Both the position numbers and the translations under genes were made by a program. From Pseudomonadota bacterium (GTDB lineage Bacteria; Pseudomonadota; Gammaproteobacteria; Xanthomonadales; Xanthomonadaceae), in contig JAFAFY010000386.1 in assembly GCA_023423235.1 (NCBI GenBank), forward strand, positions 1 to 5,099: DNA of 5,099 nucleotides, written 5' to 3'. Positions within the stretch are counted from its first letter, which is position 1; each line of letters begins with the position of its first letter. Positions 1 to 5,099 of this stretch are shown one piece after another. Under the pieces are notes generated by a model. That model was not told the DNA's origin. It saw nothing but the letters and a program-made list of their open reading frames with translations, and did not search any database.

Positions 1-219
1 ATCTACGCCAACGCCTCCACCGAGGGCAAGCTGTACGGCTCGGTCGGCCCGCGCGACATCGCCGAGGCCCTGACCAAGCTGGGCACCCCGGTCGAGAAGT
101 CGGAAGTGGTGATGGGCGAAGGCCCGATCCGCAACACCGGCGAGTTCGAGATCGTCGTGCACCTGCACGCCGACGCCGAGACCACCGTCAAGGTGGTGAT
201 CGAGGCCGAGCACGCCTGA
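1..219 (+). CDS. rplI: 50S ribosomal protein L9, C-terminal part (partial)
   Basis: This is the last 72 codons plus a TGA stop of L9, a structural protein of the large ribosomal subunit that binds 23S rRNA near the L1 stalk base. The visible part is the C-terminal domain. It contains LYGSVGPRDIAEAL, which matches the L9 signature region (LFGSIGTRDIADA in E. coli), followed by KSEVVMGEGPIRNTGEFEIVVHLH and a final beta strand ending in VVIEAEHA. The family is about 150 residues long, so roughly half the gene, including the N-terminal rRNA-binding domain, lies left of the window. In proteobacteria rplI usually ends the rpsF-rpsR-rplI operon and is followed by dnaB, as here. A strong hairpin starts 26 bp after the stop, which fits the end of that operon. 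Nothing in the visible part looks damaged. Confidence 0.96.
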   Translation: MYANASTEGKLYGSVGPRDIAEALTKLGTPVEKSEVVMGEGPIRNTGEFEIVVHLHADAETTVKVVIEAEHA

Positions 220-245
220 TCCAGCGGATCGGCGCGGTTTCGCAC

Positions 246-276
246 GACGGGCGCCGCAGGGCGCCCGTCTTCGTTT
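246..276 (+). terminator. Intrinsic terminator after rplI
   Basis: The arms GACGGGCGCC (246-255) and GGCGCCCGTC (260-269) form a perfect 10-bp stem closed by the 4-nt loop GCAG. A modest T-rich tail, TTCGTTT, follows at 270-276. The stem begins 26 bp after the rplI stop, the usual place for a factor-independent terminator. The tail is short and interrupted, as is common at high GC, so some read-through into dnaB is possible. Confidence 0.8.
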
Positions 277-284
277 GCGCGGCC

Positions 285-307
285 GGTGTCGCAACGTCTG
301 CGACGCC
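285..307. repeat. Inverted repeat between the rplI terminator and dnaB
   Basis: The arms GGTGTCGCA (285-293) and TGCGACGCC (299-307) pair over 9 bp with one G-U wobble, around the loop ACGTC. It lies 15 bp beyond the first hairpin and has no T-run after it. It could back up the terminator, start the dnaB leader as an RNA hairpin, or be a protein-binding dyad. The sequence does not decide between these. Confidence 0.4.
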
Positions 308-344
308 CCTGCGCTAAGCAGAGATACCCACCGCTGACGTCGAC

Positions 345-353
345 TTGTCCACA
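345..353 (+). promoter_or_regulatory. DnaA-box-like site 1 (TTGTCCACA)
   Basis: TTGTCCACA differs at one base from the E. coli consensus TTATCCACA. It is identical to the consensus box described for high-GC actinobacteria such as Streptomyces and Mycobacterium. It lies 273 bp upstream of the dnaB start. Together with the second site it suggests DnaA binding, and so possible control of dnaB by the initiator. That function is inferred from position and match only. Confidence 0.45.
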
Positions 354-367
354 GCTTGTTGCGTGGC

Positions 368-376
368 GTATCCACA
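368..376 (+). promoter_or_regulatory. DnaA-box-like site 2 (GTATCCACA)
   Basis: GTATCCACA matches the consensus TTATCCACA at eight of nine positions. It has the same orientation as site 1 and starts 23 bp after it, about two helical turns away. Both sites continue as TCCACAGC, so the 8-mer at 348-355 recurs at 371-378. First-base variants generally bind DnaA weakly alone, so the pairing with site 1 is the main support. Confidence 0.4.
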
Positions 377-480
377 GCCGTGGGGACTAGCATCGTCCGG
401 GCGTCCTGGCCGGTACCGCTGGCGTCGGGCTGCCTGGCCGGTTCCGCATCGCAGGGCTACCTTTCGGACTAGGCACTCGT

Positions 481-600
481 CCGTCCATGCCGCATCCGTC
501 CGCGTCTTTCCGCCCGCGTCTTTCCACCGCAGCGTCCACCCGAACTCCGCACCACATTCCGTTCCGCACACCGCTTCACCAACCTGCGCCAGCCACTGCC
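481..600 (+). other. C-rich, G-poor leader segment, possible Rho-loading region
   Basis: By hand count these 120 bases contain 60 C and 21 G on the dnaB sense strand, while flanking sequence is roughly balanced. Rho utilisation sites are known to lie in C-rich, G-poor, weakly structured RNA. This segment would sit in the untranslated leader if dnaB transcription starts near the DnaA-box-like sites. The composition is seen directly; a role in Rho-dependent attenuation is inference. Confidence 0.35.
500..525 (+). repeat. Tandem 12-bp direct repeat
   Basis: CCGCGTCTTTCC occurs at 500-511 and again at 514-525, separated by GC, giving a 14-bp period. Only two copies are present. It lies inside the C-rich leader of dnaB. 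It may be a simple local duplication. Confidence 0.6.
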
Positions 601-608
601 GGCGCCGC

Positions 609-614
609 GAGGAA
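609..614 (+). promoter_or_regulatory. Ribosome-binding site of dnaB, long spacer
   Basis: GAGGAA is a good Shine-Dalgarno match, but it lies 11 nt before the ATG at 626, slightly longer than the usual 5-9 nt. No better site is nearer. It supports the ATG at 626 and hints at moderate initiation strength. Confidence 0.6.
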
Positions 615-625
615 CCGTTCCGCCC

Positions 626-2023
626 ATGTCCGCACGTCCCGAGTACCGTCCCGACCACCGCGATGCCCGCGTCGAGCAGTTGCGGGTGCCGCCGCAGTCG
701 ATCGAGGCCGAGCAGGCCGTGCTCGGCGGCCTGATGCTGGTGCCCGATGCCTACGACCGCATCGCCGACATGCTGGTGCCGGAGGACTTCTACCGCCGCG
801 ACCACCAGAAGATCTATGCCGCGATCCAGGAACTGGCCGAGAAGAACCGCCCGTTCGATGCGGTCACCCTGGGCGAGTGGTTCGACTCCAACGGCCTGTC
901 GGAACTGGTCGCCGGCGGCGCCTATCTCGGCGAGCTGGCCAGCACCACGCCCTCGGCGGCGAACATCCGCGCCTATGCCGAGATCGTCCGCGACAAGGCG
1001 ATCCTGCGCCAGCTCATCGACGTCGGCACCGAGATCGTCAACGACGGCTTCCAGCCCGACGGCCGCGACAGCAGCGAGATCCTCGCCAAGGCCGAGCAGC
1101 AGGTGTTCAAGATCGCCGAGGCCGGTGCGCAGGGGCGCACCGACTTCACCGCGATCAACAAGGCGATGGCCGATGCCTTCGACGTGCTGCAGACCCGCTA
1201 CAACAACGGCGGCGGGGTCACCGGCCTGCCGACCGGCTACACCGAATTCGACGAGATGACCGCCGGCCTGCAGCCGACCGATCTGCTGATCCTGGCCGCG
1301 CGCCCGGCGATGGGCAAGACCACCTTTGCGCTGAACATCGCCGAGTACGCCGCGATCAAGACCAGGAAGGCGGTCGGCGTGTTCTCGATGGAAATGTCGG
1401 CCAGCCAGCTCGCGCTGCGCCTGATCTCCTCGAACGGCCGCATCAACGCCACGCGCCTGCGCACCGGCCAGCTCGAGGACGAGGACTGGAGCCGGGTCAG
1501 CAGCGCGATCCGCATGCTCAAGGAAACCAAGATCTTCATCGACGACACCCCGGGCCTGTCGCCGGACGTGTTGCGCGCCAAGTGCCGGCGCCTGAAGCGC
1601 GAGCACGACCTGGGCCTGATCGTCATCGACTACCTGCAGCTGATGGCGGTGCCCGGCAACAGCGAGAACCGCGCGACCGAGATCTCGGAGATCTCGCGCT
1701 CGCTCAAGGGCCTGGCCAAGGAGCTCAACGTGCCGGTGATCGCGCTCTCGCAGCTCAACCGCTCGCTGGAAACCCGCGCGGACAAGCGCCCGGTGATGGC
1801 CGACCTGCGCGAGTCGGGCGCCATCGAGCAGGACGCGGACGTGATCATCTTCATCTACCGCGACGACTACTACAACAAGGAGAACTCGCCCGACCAGGGC
1901 CTGGCCGAGATCATCATCGGCAAGCAGCGAAGTGGTCCGACCGGCTCGCTGAAGCTCAAGTTCTTCGGCGAGTACACCCGTTTCGACAACCTCTCGCACG
2001 ATTCGATCGGCGCGTTCGAGTAG
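626..2023 (+). CDS. dnaB: Replicative DNA helicase DnaB
   Basis: DnaB is the hexameric, ATP-driven helicase that unwinds DNA 5'-3' at the replication fork and recruits primase and the polymerase clamp loader. The 465-residue product is close to the E. coli length (471) and complete. The N-terminal helical domain spans about residues 20-125 (from PPQSIEAEQAVLGGLM), a linker follows to about 190, and the RecA-like C-terminal domain starts near GLPTGYTEFDEMTAGLQ. Walker A is ARPAMGKTT (K231, T232). The catalytic glutamate lies in SMEMS (E256), and Walker B is LIVIDYLQLM (D335). The sensor glutamine is in ALSQLNR (Q376). The DNA-binding H4 region is DLRESGAIEQDADV (393-406), and the trans-acting arginine finger lies in GKQRSGPTG (R435). 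No intein interrupts it. The ATG at 626 is preceded by GAGGAA. A terminator separates it from rplI, so it is probably its own transcription unit. Confidence 0.98.
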   Translation: MSARPEYRPDHRDARVEQLRVPPQSIEAEQAVLGGLMLVPDAYDRIADMLVPEDFYRRDHQKIYAAIQELAEKNRPFDAVTLGEWFDSNGLSELVAGGAYLGELASTTPSAANIRAYAEIVRDKAILRQLIDVGTEIVNDGFQPDGRDSSEILAKAEQQVFKIAEAGAQGRTDFTAINKAMADAFDVLQTRYNNGGGVTGLPTGYTEFDEMTAGLQPTDLLILAARPAMGKTTFALNIAEYAAIKTRKAVGVFSMEMSASQLALRLISSNGRINATRLRTGQLEDEDWSRVSSAIRMLKETKIFIDDTPGLSPDVLRAKCRRLKREHDLGLIVIDYLQLMAVPGNSENRATEISEISRSLKGLAKELNVPVIALSQLNRSLETRADKRPVMADLRESGAIEQDADVIIFIYRDDYYNKENSPDQGLAEIIIGKQRSGPTGSLKLKFFGEYTRFDNLSHDSIGAFE

Positions 2024-2030
2024 TCATGAC

Positions 2031-2053
2031 GCCGGGTGCGCAGTGCGCCCGGC
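2031..2053. terminator. Hairpin in the dnaB / lipoprotein convergent gap
   Basis: GCCGGGTGCG (2031-2040) and TGCGCCCGGC (2044-2053) form a 10-bp stem with two wobble pairs in the plus-strand RNA, around a CAG triloop. It begins 8 bp after the dnaB stop and ends 16 bp before the stop of the convergent gene, so it could serve both strands. Neither side has a T-run, which makes it a non-classical terminator. A short palindrome, GGCCGGCC, follows at 2061-2068. Confidence 0.5.
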
Positions 2054-2068
2054 AACCGGCGGCCGGCC

Positions 2069-2542
2069 TCAGGGCTGGACGTGCACCATGCGGAATTCCA
2101 CTGGCGTCGCCGCGCCCGGATCGACCGGTACCCGGGTGTCGGTGACGAAGCGCAGGCTGCCGTCGGGCATGCGCAGTCCCGCATGCAGGCCGTAGCTGCC
2201 GCCCGCGCGCAGCTTCGCCGCTGGCACCGGCAGGCTGAAATCGTAGGGGCCATTGCCGACGGTGATCTCGCGCTCGGCAAGCACCGCATCGGGGGTGTCG
2301 GCCAGCTGGTTGTCGAGCAGTTGCACGTGCAGCGTGGACCCGTCCGGCACCAGGATCTTTTCCAGATAGAACGCGCGGCCGCGGATGTCCACGGTGCCCG
2401 CGGGCGACTGCTGGTGTGCCTGCATGGCGGTCTCCCCGGAGGTGGCGGCGTTGGACTGGCCGGGCACCGGCGTGCCGGCGGGCGACTGGCAGGCGGCCAG
2501 CAGGCCGGCTGCGGACAGCAGCAACAGGTGGCGGGTGCGCAT
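2069..2542 (-). CDS. YbaY-family outer-membrane lipoprotein (YscW-like domain)
   Basis: This is a 157-residue predicted lipoprotein. The start at 2542 gives a short basic N-terminus (MRTRH), a hydrophobic stretch and the lipobox LLAAC with C18 as the lipidated residue. Gln at +2 fits outer-membrane sorting. A linker rich in Ser, Gly, Ala and Gln reaches about residue 48. It is followed by a single beta-rich domain: VDIRGRAFYLEKILVPDG, a VQLLDNQLAD strand, an AEREITVGNGPYDFSLPVPAAKL segment, then GLHAGLRMPDGSLRFVTDTRVPVDPG. This order matches the YbaY/YscW family (PF09619), whose members include E. coli YbaY and the type III secretion pilot lipoprotein YscW. No type III genes are nearby, so a general envelope role is more likely. 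The precise function is unknown. It probably follows the EEP lipoprotein gene in one operon, after a 78-bp gap. Family recognition is from memory of the pattern. Confidence 0.82.
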   Translation of the reverse strand: MRTRHLLLLSAAGLLAACQSPAGTPVPGQSNAATSGETAMQAHQQSPAGTVDIRGRAFYLEKILVPDGSTLHVQLLDNQLADTPDAVLAEREITVGNGPYDFSLPVPAAKLRAGGSYGLHAGLRMPDGSLRFVTDTRVPVDPGAATPVEFRMVHVQP

Positions 2543-2620
2543 GGGGCATCTCCTGCGGCGGGCAGACCCGCATGATGCCCGCAAACCCTGCCACCCGGCG
2601 TCAAGGCGCGATCAGCCGTG
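2543..2620 (-). other. Gap between the EEP and YbaY-like genes
   Basis: This 78-bp gap holds the Shine-Dalgarno site of the YbaY-like gene and no terminator. A minus-strand TTGACG (2604-2599) resembles a -35 element, but no acceptable -10 hexamer lies 16-18 bp downstream. Co-transcription with the gene upstream is therefore the simpler reading, with a weak internal promoter possible. Confidence 0.45.
2549..2554 (-). promoter_or_regulatory. Ribosome-binding site deciding the YbaY-like start
   Basis: On the minus strand AGGAGA lies 6 nt before the ATG at 2542. This favours that ATG over the in-frame TTG at 2584, which would put 14 extra residues in front of the lipoprotein signal peptide. Confidence 0.8.
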
Positions 2621-3463
2621 TCAGCGGCGTGGCTGCAGCTCGACCCAGGTACCGAAATGGTCCGATGGCCAGGTGCCCTCGGCATCCGGCCGGTCGAGCA
2701 CGATGCGCGCCGCGCGCACGTCGAAGCGCCCGGCCTCGGCAAATACCAGGTCGATCCGCGCCGGGTAGTCGAAGTAATGCGGGTTGAGCGTGGTGGCGCC
2801 GGCGGCGTCGGCGCCGGGATGCAGCAGGCCGTAGCTGTCGACGAAGCGCGGTTGCAGCACCGCCAGCTCCGGCGCGCTGGCCGGTGCGTTGAAGTCGCCC
2901 AGCAGCAGGCTGGGCGCGGCGCCGGCGCTGCGCTCGATGAAGGCCAGCGCGTCCTGCAGCTGGCGGGCGCGGATCGCGCCGCCATCGCGGGTCCAGTGCA
3001 GATGGGTGAAGTAGACGTTCACCGGCTGGCCGCGCACCTGCACGCGCGCATGCCCGACGCTGCGCGCATCGTCGCGAGGCGCCAGCGGCGCCCAGTCCTG
3101 GACCAGCACCGGGTCTCGGGTCAGCAGGGCATTGCCGTAGCGGCGCGGCTGGTCGGCAGGATCGGTGGAGACGAACTGCACCCGGTAGCCGAGCGCGGCG
3201 GCGAGCGTGTCGGCCTGGTTCGGCAGCTCGGGCGTCTGCAGCACCTCCTGCAGCGCGATGACGTCGGCATCCAGCGCGCGCAGGCCCTCGACGATCAACG
3301 GCAGCCGCCGCGGCCACTCGGCGCGGTCGTGGTAGAGGTTGAGGGTGACGACCCGTAGCGGCGCGTCGGCATCACGCGCTGCCGGCGCACTGGCGCAGGC
3401 GACCAGCGCCGTGGCCAGCAGGGCCAGCGCGAGTCCAGCGGCGAGCCTGCGCCAGGCGCGCAT
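2621..3463 (-). CDS. Endonuclease/exonuclease/phosphatase-family lipoprotein
   Basis: A 280-residue predicted lipoprotein with a complete EEP (DNase I-like) metal-dependent hydrolase domain. The N-terminus MRAWRR, a hydrophobic core and the lipobox LVAC place lipidated C23 just before the domain. EEP motifs in order: TLNLYHD (N42), IALQEV (E73), RYGNALLTRDP (109-118), THLHW (H154), LLLGDFNAP (D190, N192), RIDLVFA (D238) and WPSDHFG (D268, H269). All expected Mg2+-binding and catalytic positions are present, so it should be active. Family members cleave nucleic acids or hydrolyse phosphodiesters in phosphoinositides, sphingomyelin or nucleotides. The sequence does not say which applies here. 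The start is set by the signal peptide; longer open frame upstream lies inside the peptidase gene. The ATG shares one base with the peptidase stop (TGATG), so translation is probably coupled. GGAG sits only 2 nt before the ATG, too close for an ordinary site. Confidence 0.88.
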   Translation of the reverse strand: MRAWRRLAAGLALALLATALVACASAPAARDADAPLRVVTLNLYHDRAEWPRRLPLIVEGLRALDADVIALQEVLQTPELPNQADTLAAALGYRVQFVSTDPADQPRRYGNALLTRDPVLVQDWAPLAPRDDARSVGHARVQVRGQPVNVYFTHLHWTRDGGAIRARQLQDALAFIERSAGAAPSLLLGDFNAPASAPELAVLQPRFVDSYGLLHPGADAAGATTLNPHYFDYPARIDLVFAEAGRFDVRAARIVLDRPDAEGTWPSDHFGTWVELQPRR

Positions 3464-5099
3464 CACTCCGGCGCGGCCTCGACCCGCAGCACCGGGTACA
3501 GGTTGTAGCGGTCGTCCCAGGCGCTGTGGCGGCGGTAGAAGAACTCCAGGCGTGCGCGCGGGCTGGCGGCGAATGCCGGATCGTCGCGCAGCCGCGCGTC
3601 GAACTCGGCACGCAAGGCCGGATCGCTGGCCAGCATCTCGCGCGCAACAGCCTCGGCGACGTAGTCCTCCATGTACTCCTTGCGCTCGAAATGGTTGTTG
3701 AAGCGGCCCCAGGCCGCCAGCGAGTCGGGCGCCTGCGGTTCCAGCAGGGCGGCGACCAGGCGCGCCTTGGGCTGCGCGATCGGCACGTACAGCGCGCCGG
3801 CCGCGACATCCTGCGCCTCCTGCTGCCACGCGCCCTGCGGTGTCAGCCGCTGGTGGCCCTCGACCGGCGCTGCGCCGAAGCTGGCCGATTCCGCGCGGAA
3901 TGCGGAGACCGGCAGCGCCGGATGCGCGGCGCCAAGCCGCTGGAACGCGATGCCATGCTGCGCCAGTTTCTCGCCGACCCAGCTCGCATGCGCGGCCGGC
4001 ACCACGTAGCCGCCGCGCGGCAGGGTGACCGTGGTGCCCGGCACGATCTCGTCGCGCAGCGGCAGCCGCCAGATCCGGGGCGTGCGCTCGTCATAGCGGG
4101 TCATCAGTGCGCCAGAGATCTCCGACGGCGTGCGGGTATAGGCGTAGCCGCGGAAGTCGATCTGGCGTGCGCGGTCGCTGGCCTTCCAGTCCAGCGGCAG
4201 GCGGCTGCCGCCCAGCGCCGCGGCGCGGGTGTCGGCTTGCGCGGCAATCCGCGTCCAGTCGGCGCCGTGGCGCGCCACCTGGTCCAGCACCGCGACGATG
4301 GTGTTGCGGGTCAGCTGTACCCGCACCGGATAGTCCTTCCAGGAGTGTGTTTCGACCAGCATCGCCAGCCGGTTGCGCAGCGGGAAATAGCCGGTGGAGA
4401 AGCGCGGCGGCGAGACGCCGTCCTCGAAGCCCGAGGCCGGGTTGTCGTATTCGACGAACGAGGGATAGAACGGCAGCGGCAGCGCGCCCTGCGCGGCGAG
4501 GTCGGCGATCACCGCGTCGCGGAACGTGCGCCCGACCTCGCGCATCGCCGCATCGCCGGCATGCAGCGGCTCGACCTGGACCGCGATGTCGTGCTCGAAC
4601 TGGGCGCCGTTGGTGGCATGCAGGTCGATGGTCGCTACCGGGTCCCAGGCCTCCACCAGCGCCAGCATCGCCTGCATTTCCGGGGCGTCGGCCTTGGCGT
4701 AGTCGCGGTTGAGGTTGTAGTTCTGGGCGGTGGTGCGCCAGCCCATCTCGCGCGGGCCGCGCTGGTTGGGCCGGTTCCAGGCCGCGAAGCGCTCGTGGCC
4801 GTCGACGCTGAACACCGGCACGAACACCCACACCAGCGCATCGAGCGCGCCGGGCGCGGCCTCGCCGTCGAGTACCTGGCGCAGGGCGAGGAAGCCCGCG
4901 TCTTTGCCATCGATCTCGCCGGCGTGGATGCCGCCCTGCATCAGCACCACCGGCAGCCCGCGGCGGTGCGCCTCGGCCGGGTCCCAGGCGTCGGTGCGGG
5001 TGACGATGAGCGCCTGCATCGGCCGGCCTTCCGGCGTGGTGCCGAACCTCGTGCAGCGCACCGCATCCGGGTGCAGGCGGGCGAAGGTCGCGCACAAGG
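3463..5099 (-). CDS. M14-family zinc carboxypeptidase-like protein (partial, N-terminus missing)
   Basis: The window covers 544 codons plus the TGA stop; the 5' end, including any signal peptide, lies beyond the right edge. The first visible whole codon is a TTG inside the frame and is not taken as the start. Counting from it, the M14 zinc site is HAGE (H58, E61) within MQGGIHAGEIDGKDAG, with the third ligand H160 in TIDLHATNG. NLNRDY (N130, R131) corresponds to the substrate-carboxylate-binding Asn-Arg pair, and E249 in MLVETHSWKDYP is the likely catalytic glutamate. The peptidase domain ends near residue 280. About 260 further residues follow, ending with WGRFNNHFERKEYMEDYV (463-480) and DDRYNLYPVLR (528-538), which I recall from large secreted M14 proteins but cannot assign to a function. 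It likely trims C-terminal residues from peptides, perhaps in the periplasm. It is the upstream partner of the coupled EEP lipoprotein. Confidence 0.88.
   Translation of the reverse strand, partial: LCATFARLHPDAVRCTRFGTTPEGRPMQALIVTRTDAWDPAEAHRRGLPVVLMQGGIHAGEIDGKDAGFLALRQVLDGEAAPGALDALVWVFVPVFSVDGHERFAAWNRPNQRGPREMGWRTTAQNYNLNRDYAKADAPEMQAMLALVEAWDPVATIDLHATNGAQFEHDIAVQVEPLHAGDAAMREVGRTFRDAVIADLAAQGALPLPFYPSFVEYDNPASGFEDGVSPPRFSTGYFPLRNRLAMLVETHSWKDYPVRVQLTRNTIVAVLDQVARHGADWTRIAAQADTRAAALGGSRLPLDWKASDRARQIDFRGYAYTRTPSEISGALMTRYDERTPRIWRLPLRDEIVPGTTVTLPRGGYVVPAAHASWVGEKLAQHGIAFQRLGAAHPALPVSAFRAESASFGAAPVEGHQRLTPQGAWQQEAQDVAAGALYVPIAQPKARLVAALLEPQAPDSLAAWGRFNNHFERKEYMEDYVAEAVAREMLASDPALRAEFDARLRDDPAFAASPRARLEFFYRRHSAWDDRYNLYPVLRVEAAPE

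Larger units (their letters stand above)
277..625. other. Intergenic region, dnaB upstream/leader
   Basis: These 349 bases hold no gene I can support. Open frames crossing them have Arg/Ser/Pro/Ala-rich translations typical of non-coding frames at high GC and no recognisable domain. Contents in order: an inverted repeat (285-307), two DnaA-box-like sites (345-353 and 368-376), a tract that becomes strongly C-rich and G-poor (about 481-600) and includes a short tandem repeat, then the dnaB ribosome-binding site. No convincing sigma-70 promoter is visible. The best candidate is TTGTCC at 345-350 with TATCCA at 369-374 and an 18-bp spacer. It is weak, and it overlaps both DnaA-box-like sites. 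Confidence 0.7.

Noticed and set aside
345..376. A replication origin (oriC) at the DnaA-box-like sites
   Set aside because: Only two boxes are present, there is no AT-rich unwinding region, and dnaA, dnaN, gyrB, rpmH and the gid genes are not nearby; a regulatory role is more plausible.
345..734. A possible small upstream gene starting with TTG in the dnaB leader and overlapping the dnaB start
   Set aside because: The translation is rich in Arg, Ser, Pro and Cys with no family resemblance, and it has no good ribosome-binding site. It starts inside a DnaA-box-like site and runs into dnaB out of frame.
314..1999. A very long open frame antisense to dnaB and its leader (561 codons)
   Set aside because: Its translation is low-complexity Arg/Ala/Gly/Val/His/Gln-rich with no domain. 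It mirrors the strong codon bias of dnaB, as expected opposite a high-GC gene.
626..2023. An intein or frameshift in dnaB, a common intein host gene
   Set aside because: Walker A, Walker B, H3, H4 and the arginine finger follow at normal spacing and the total length is normal.
487..2145. A long second open frame on the same strand as dnaB
   Set aside because: Composition is Arg/Gly/Ala/Pro-rich and without motifs, while dnaB in its own frame has every helicase motif, so this is an alternate-frame shadow.
2543..2584. N-terminal extension of the YbaY-like lipoprotein to a TTG at 2584
   Set aside because: It would put 14 residues before a textbook lipoprotein signal peptide, and AGGAGA lies 6 nt before the ATG at 2542.
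2599..2604. Minus-strand TTGACG as the -35 element of a promoter for the YbaY-like gene
   Set aside because: No acceptable -10 hexamer lies 16-18 bp downstream; the nearest AT-richer hexamer, CATCAT, is about 21 bp away.
2613..2635. CAGCC/GGCTG and GCCG/CGGC dyads at the end of the EEP gene as a terminator
   Set aside because: The stems are only 4-5 bp, overlap the stop codon and have no T-run, so chance pairing in GC-rich DNA is the simpler explanation.
3464..3829. N-terminal extension of the EEP lipoprotein into the peptidase gene
   Set aside because: The extra residues are a frame-shifted reading of the peptidase C-terminus; the signal peptide starts exactly at 3463.

Overview
The window looks like a high-GC gammaproteobacterial chromosome, most likely Lysobacteraceae/Xanthomonadaceae (Lysobacter or Luteimonas-like). 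This is inferred from the rplI-dnaB gene order, the strong G/C preference at third codon positions and the general look of the proteins. No species can be named from the sequence alone. It reads as ordinary core chromosome: there is no insertion sequence, phage gene, tRNA, rRNA or CRISPR array.

Layout. Positions 1-219 (+) hold the C-terminal half of ribosomal protein L9 (rplI), cut by the window edge. A perfect 10-bp hairpin with a short T-rich tail follows at 246-276 and looks like its terminator. Positions 277-625 carry no convincing gene. They hold a second inverted repeat, two DnaA-box-like 9-mers 23 bp apart, and a C-rich, G-poor leader with a short tandem repeat. The replicative helicase gene dnaB (626-2023, +) is complete and has every expected helicase motif. 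A hairpin without a T-run sits in the 45-bp gap where dnaB meets a convergent cluster.

The minus-strand cluster, in transcription order, is an M14-family zinc carboxypeptidase-like protein (its 5' end lies beyond the window), an endonuclease/exonuclease/phosphatase (EEP) fold lipoprotein overlapping it by one base, and a small YbaY-type lipoprotein. The two complete proteins both have lipoprotein signal peptides, so the cluster probably works in the cell envelope. The substrates of the peptidase and of the EEP enzyme cannot be read from the sequence.

How it fits together. The plus strand links translation (L9) and replication (DnaB), an old gammaproteobacterial neighbourhood. Here the terminator and the DnaA-box-like sites suggest that dnaB is transcribed separately and may respond to DnaA. 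I see no clearly new biological system. The most worthwhile points are the dnaB leader (DnaA boxes plus a possible Rho-loading region) and the coupled peptidase/EEP-lipoprotein pair.
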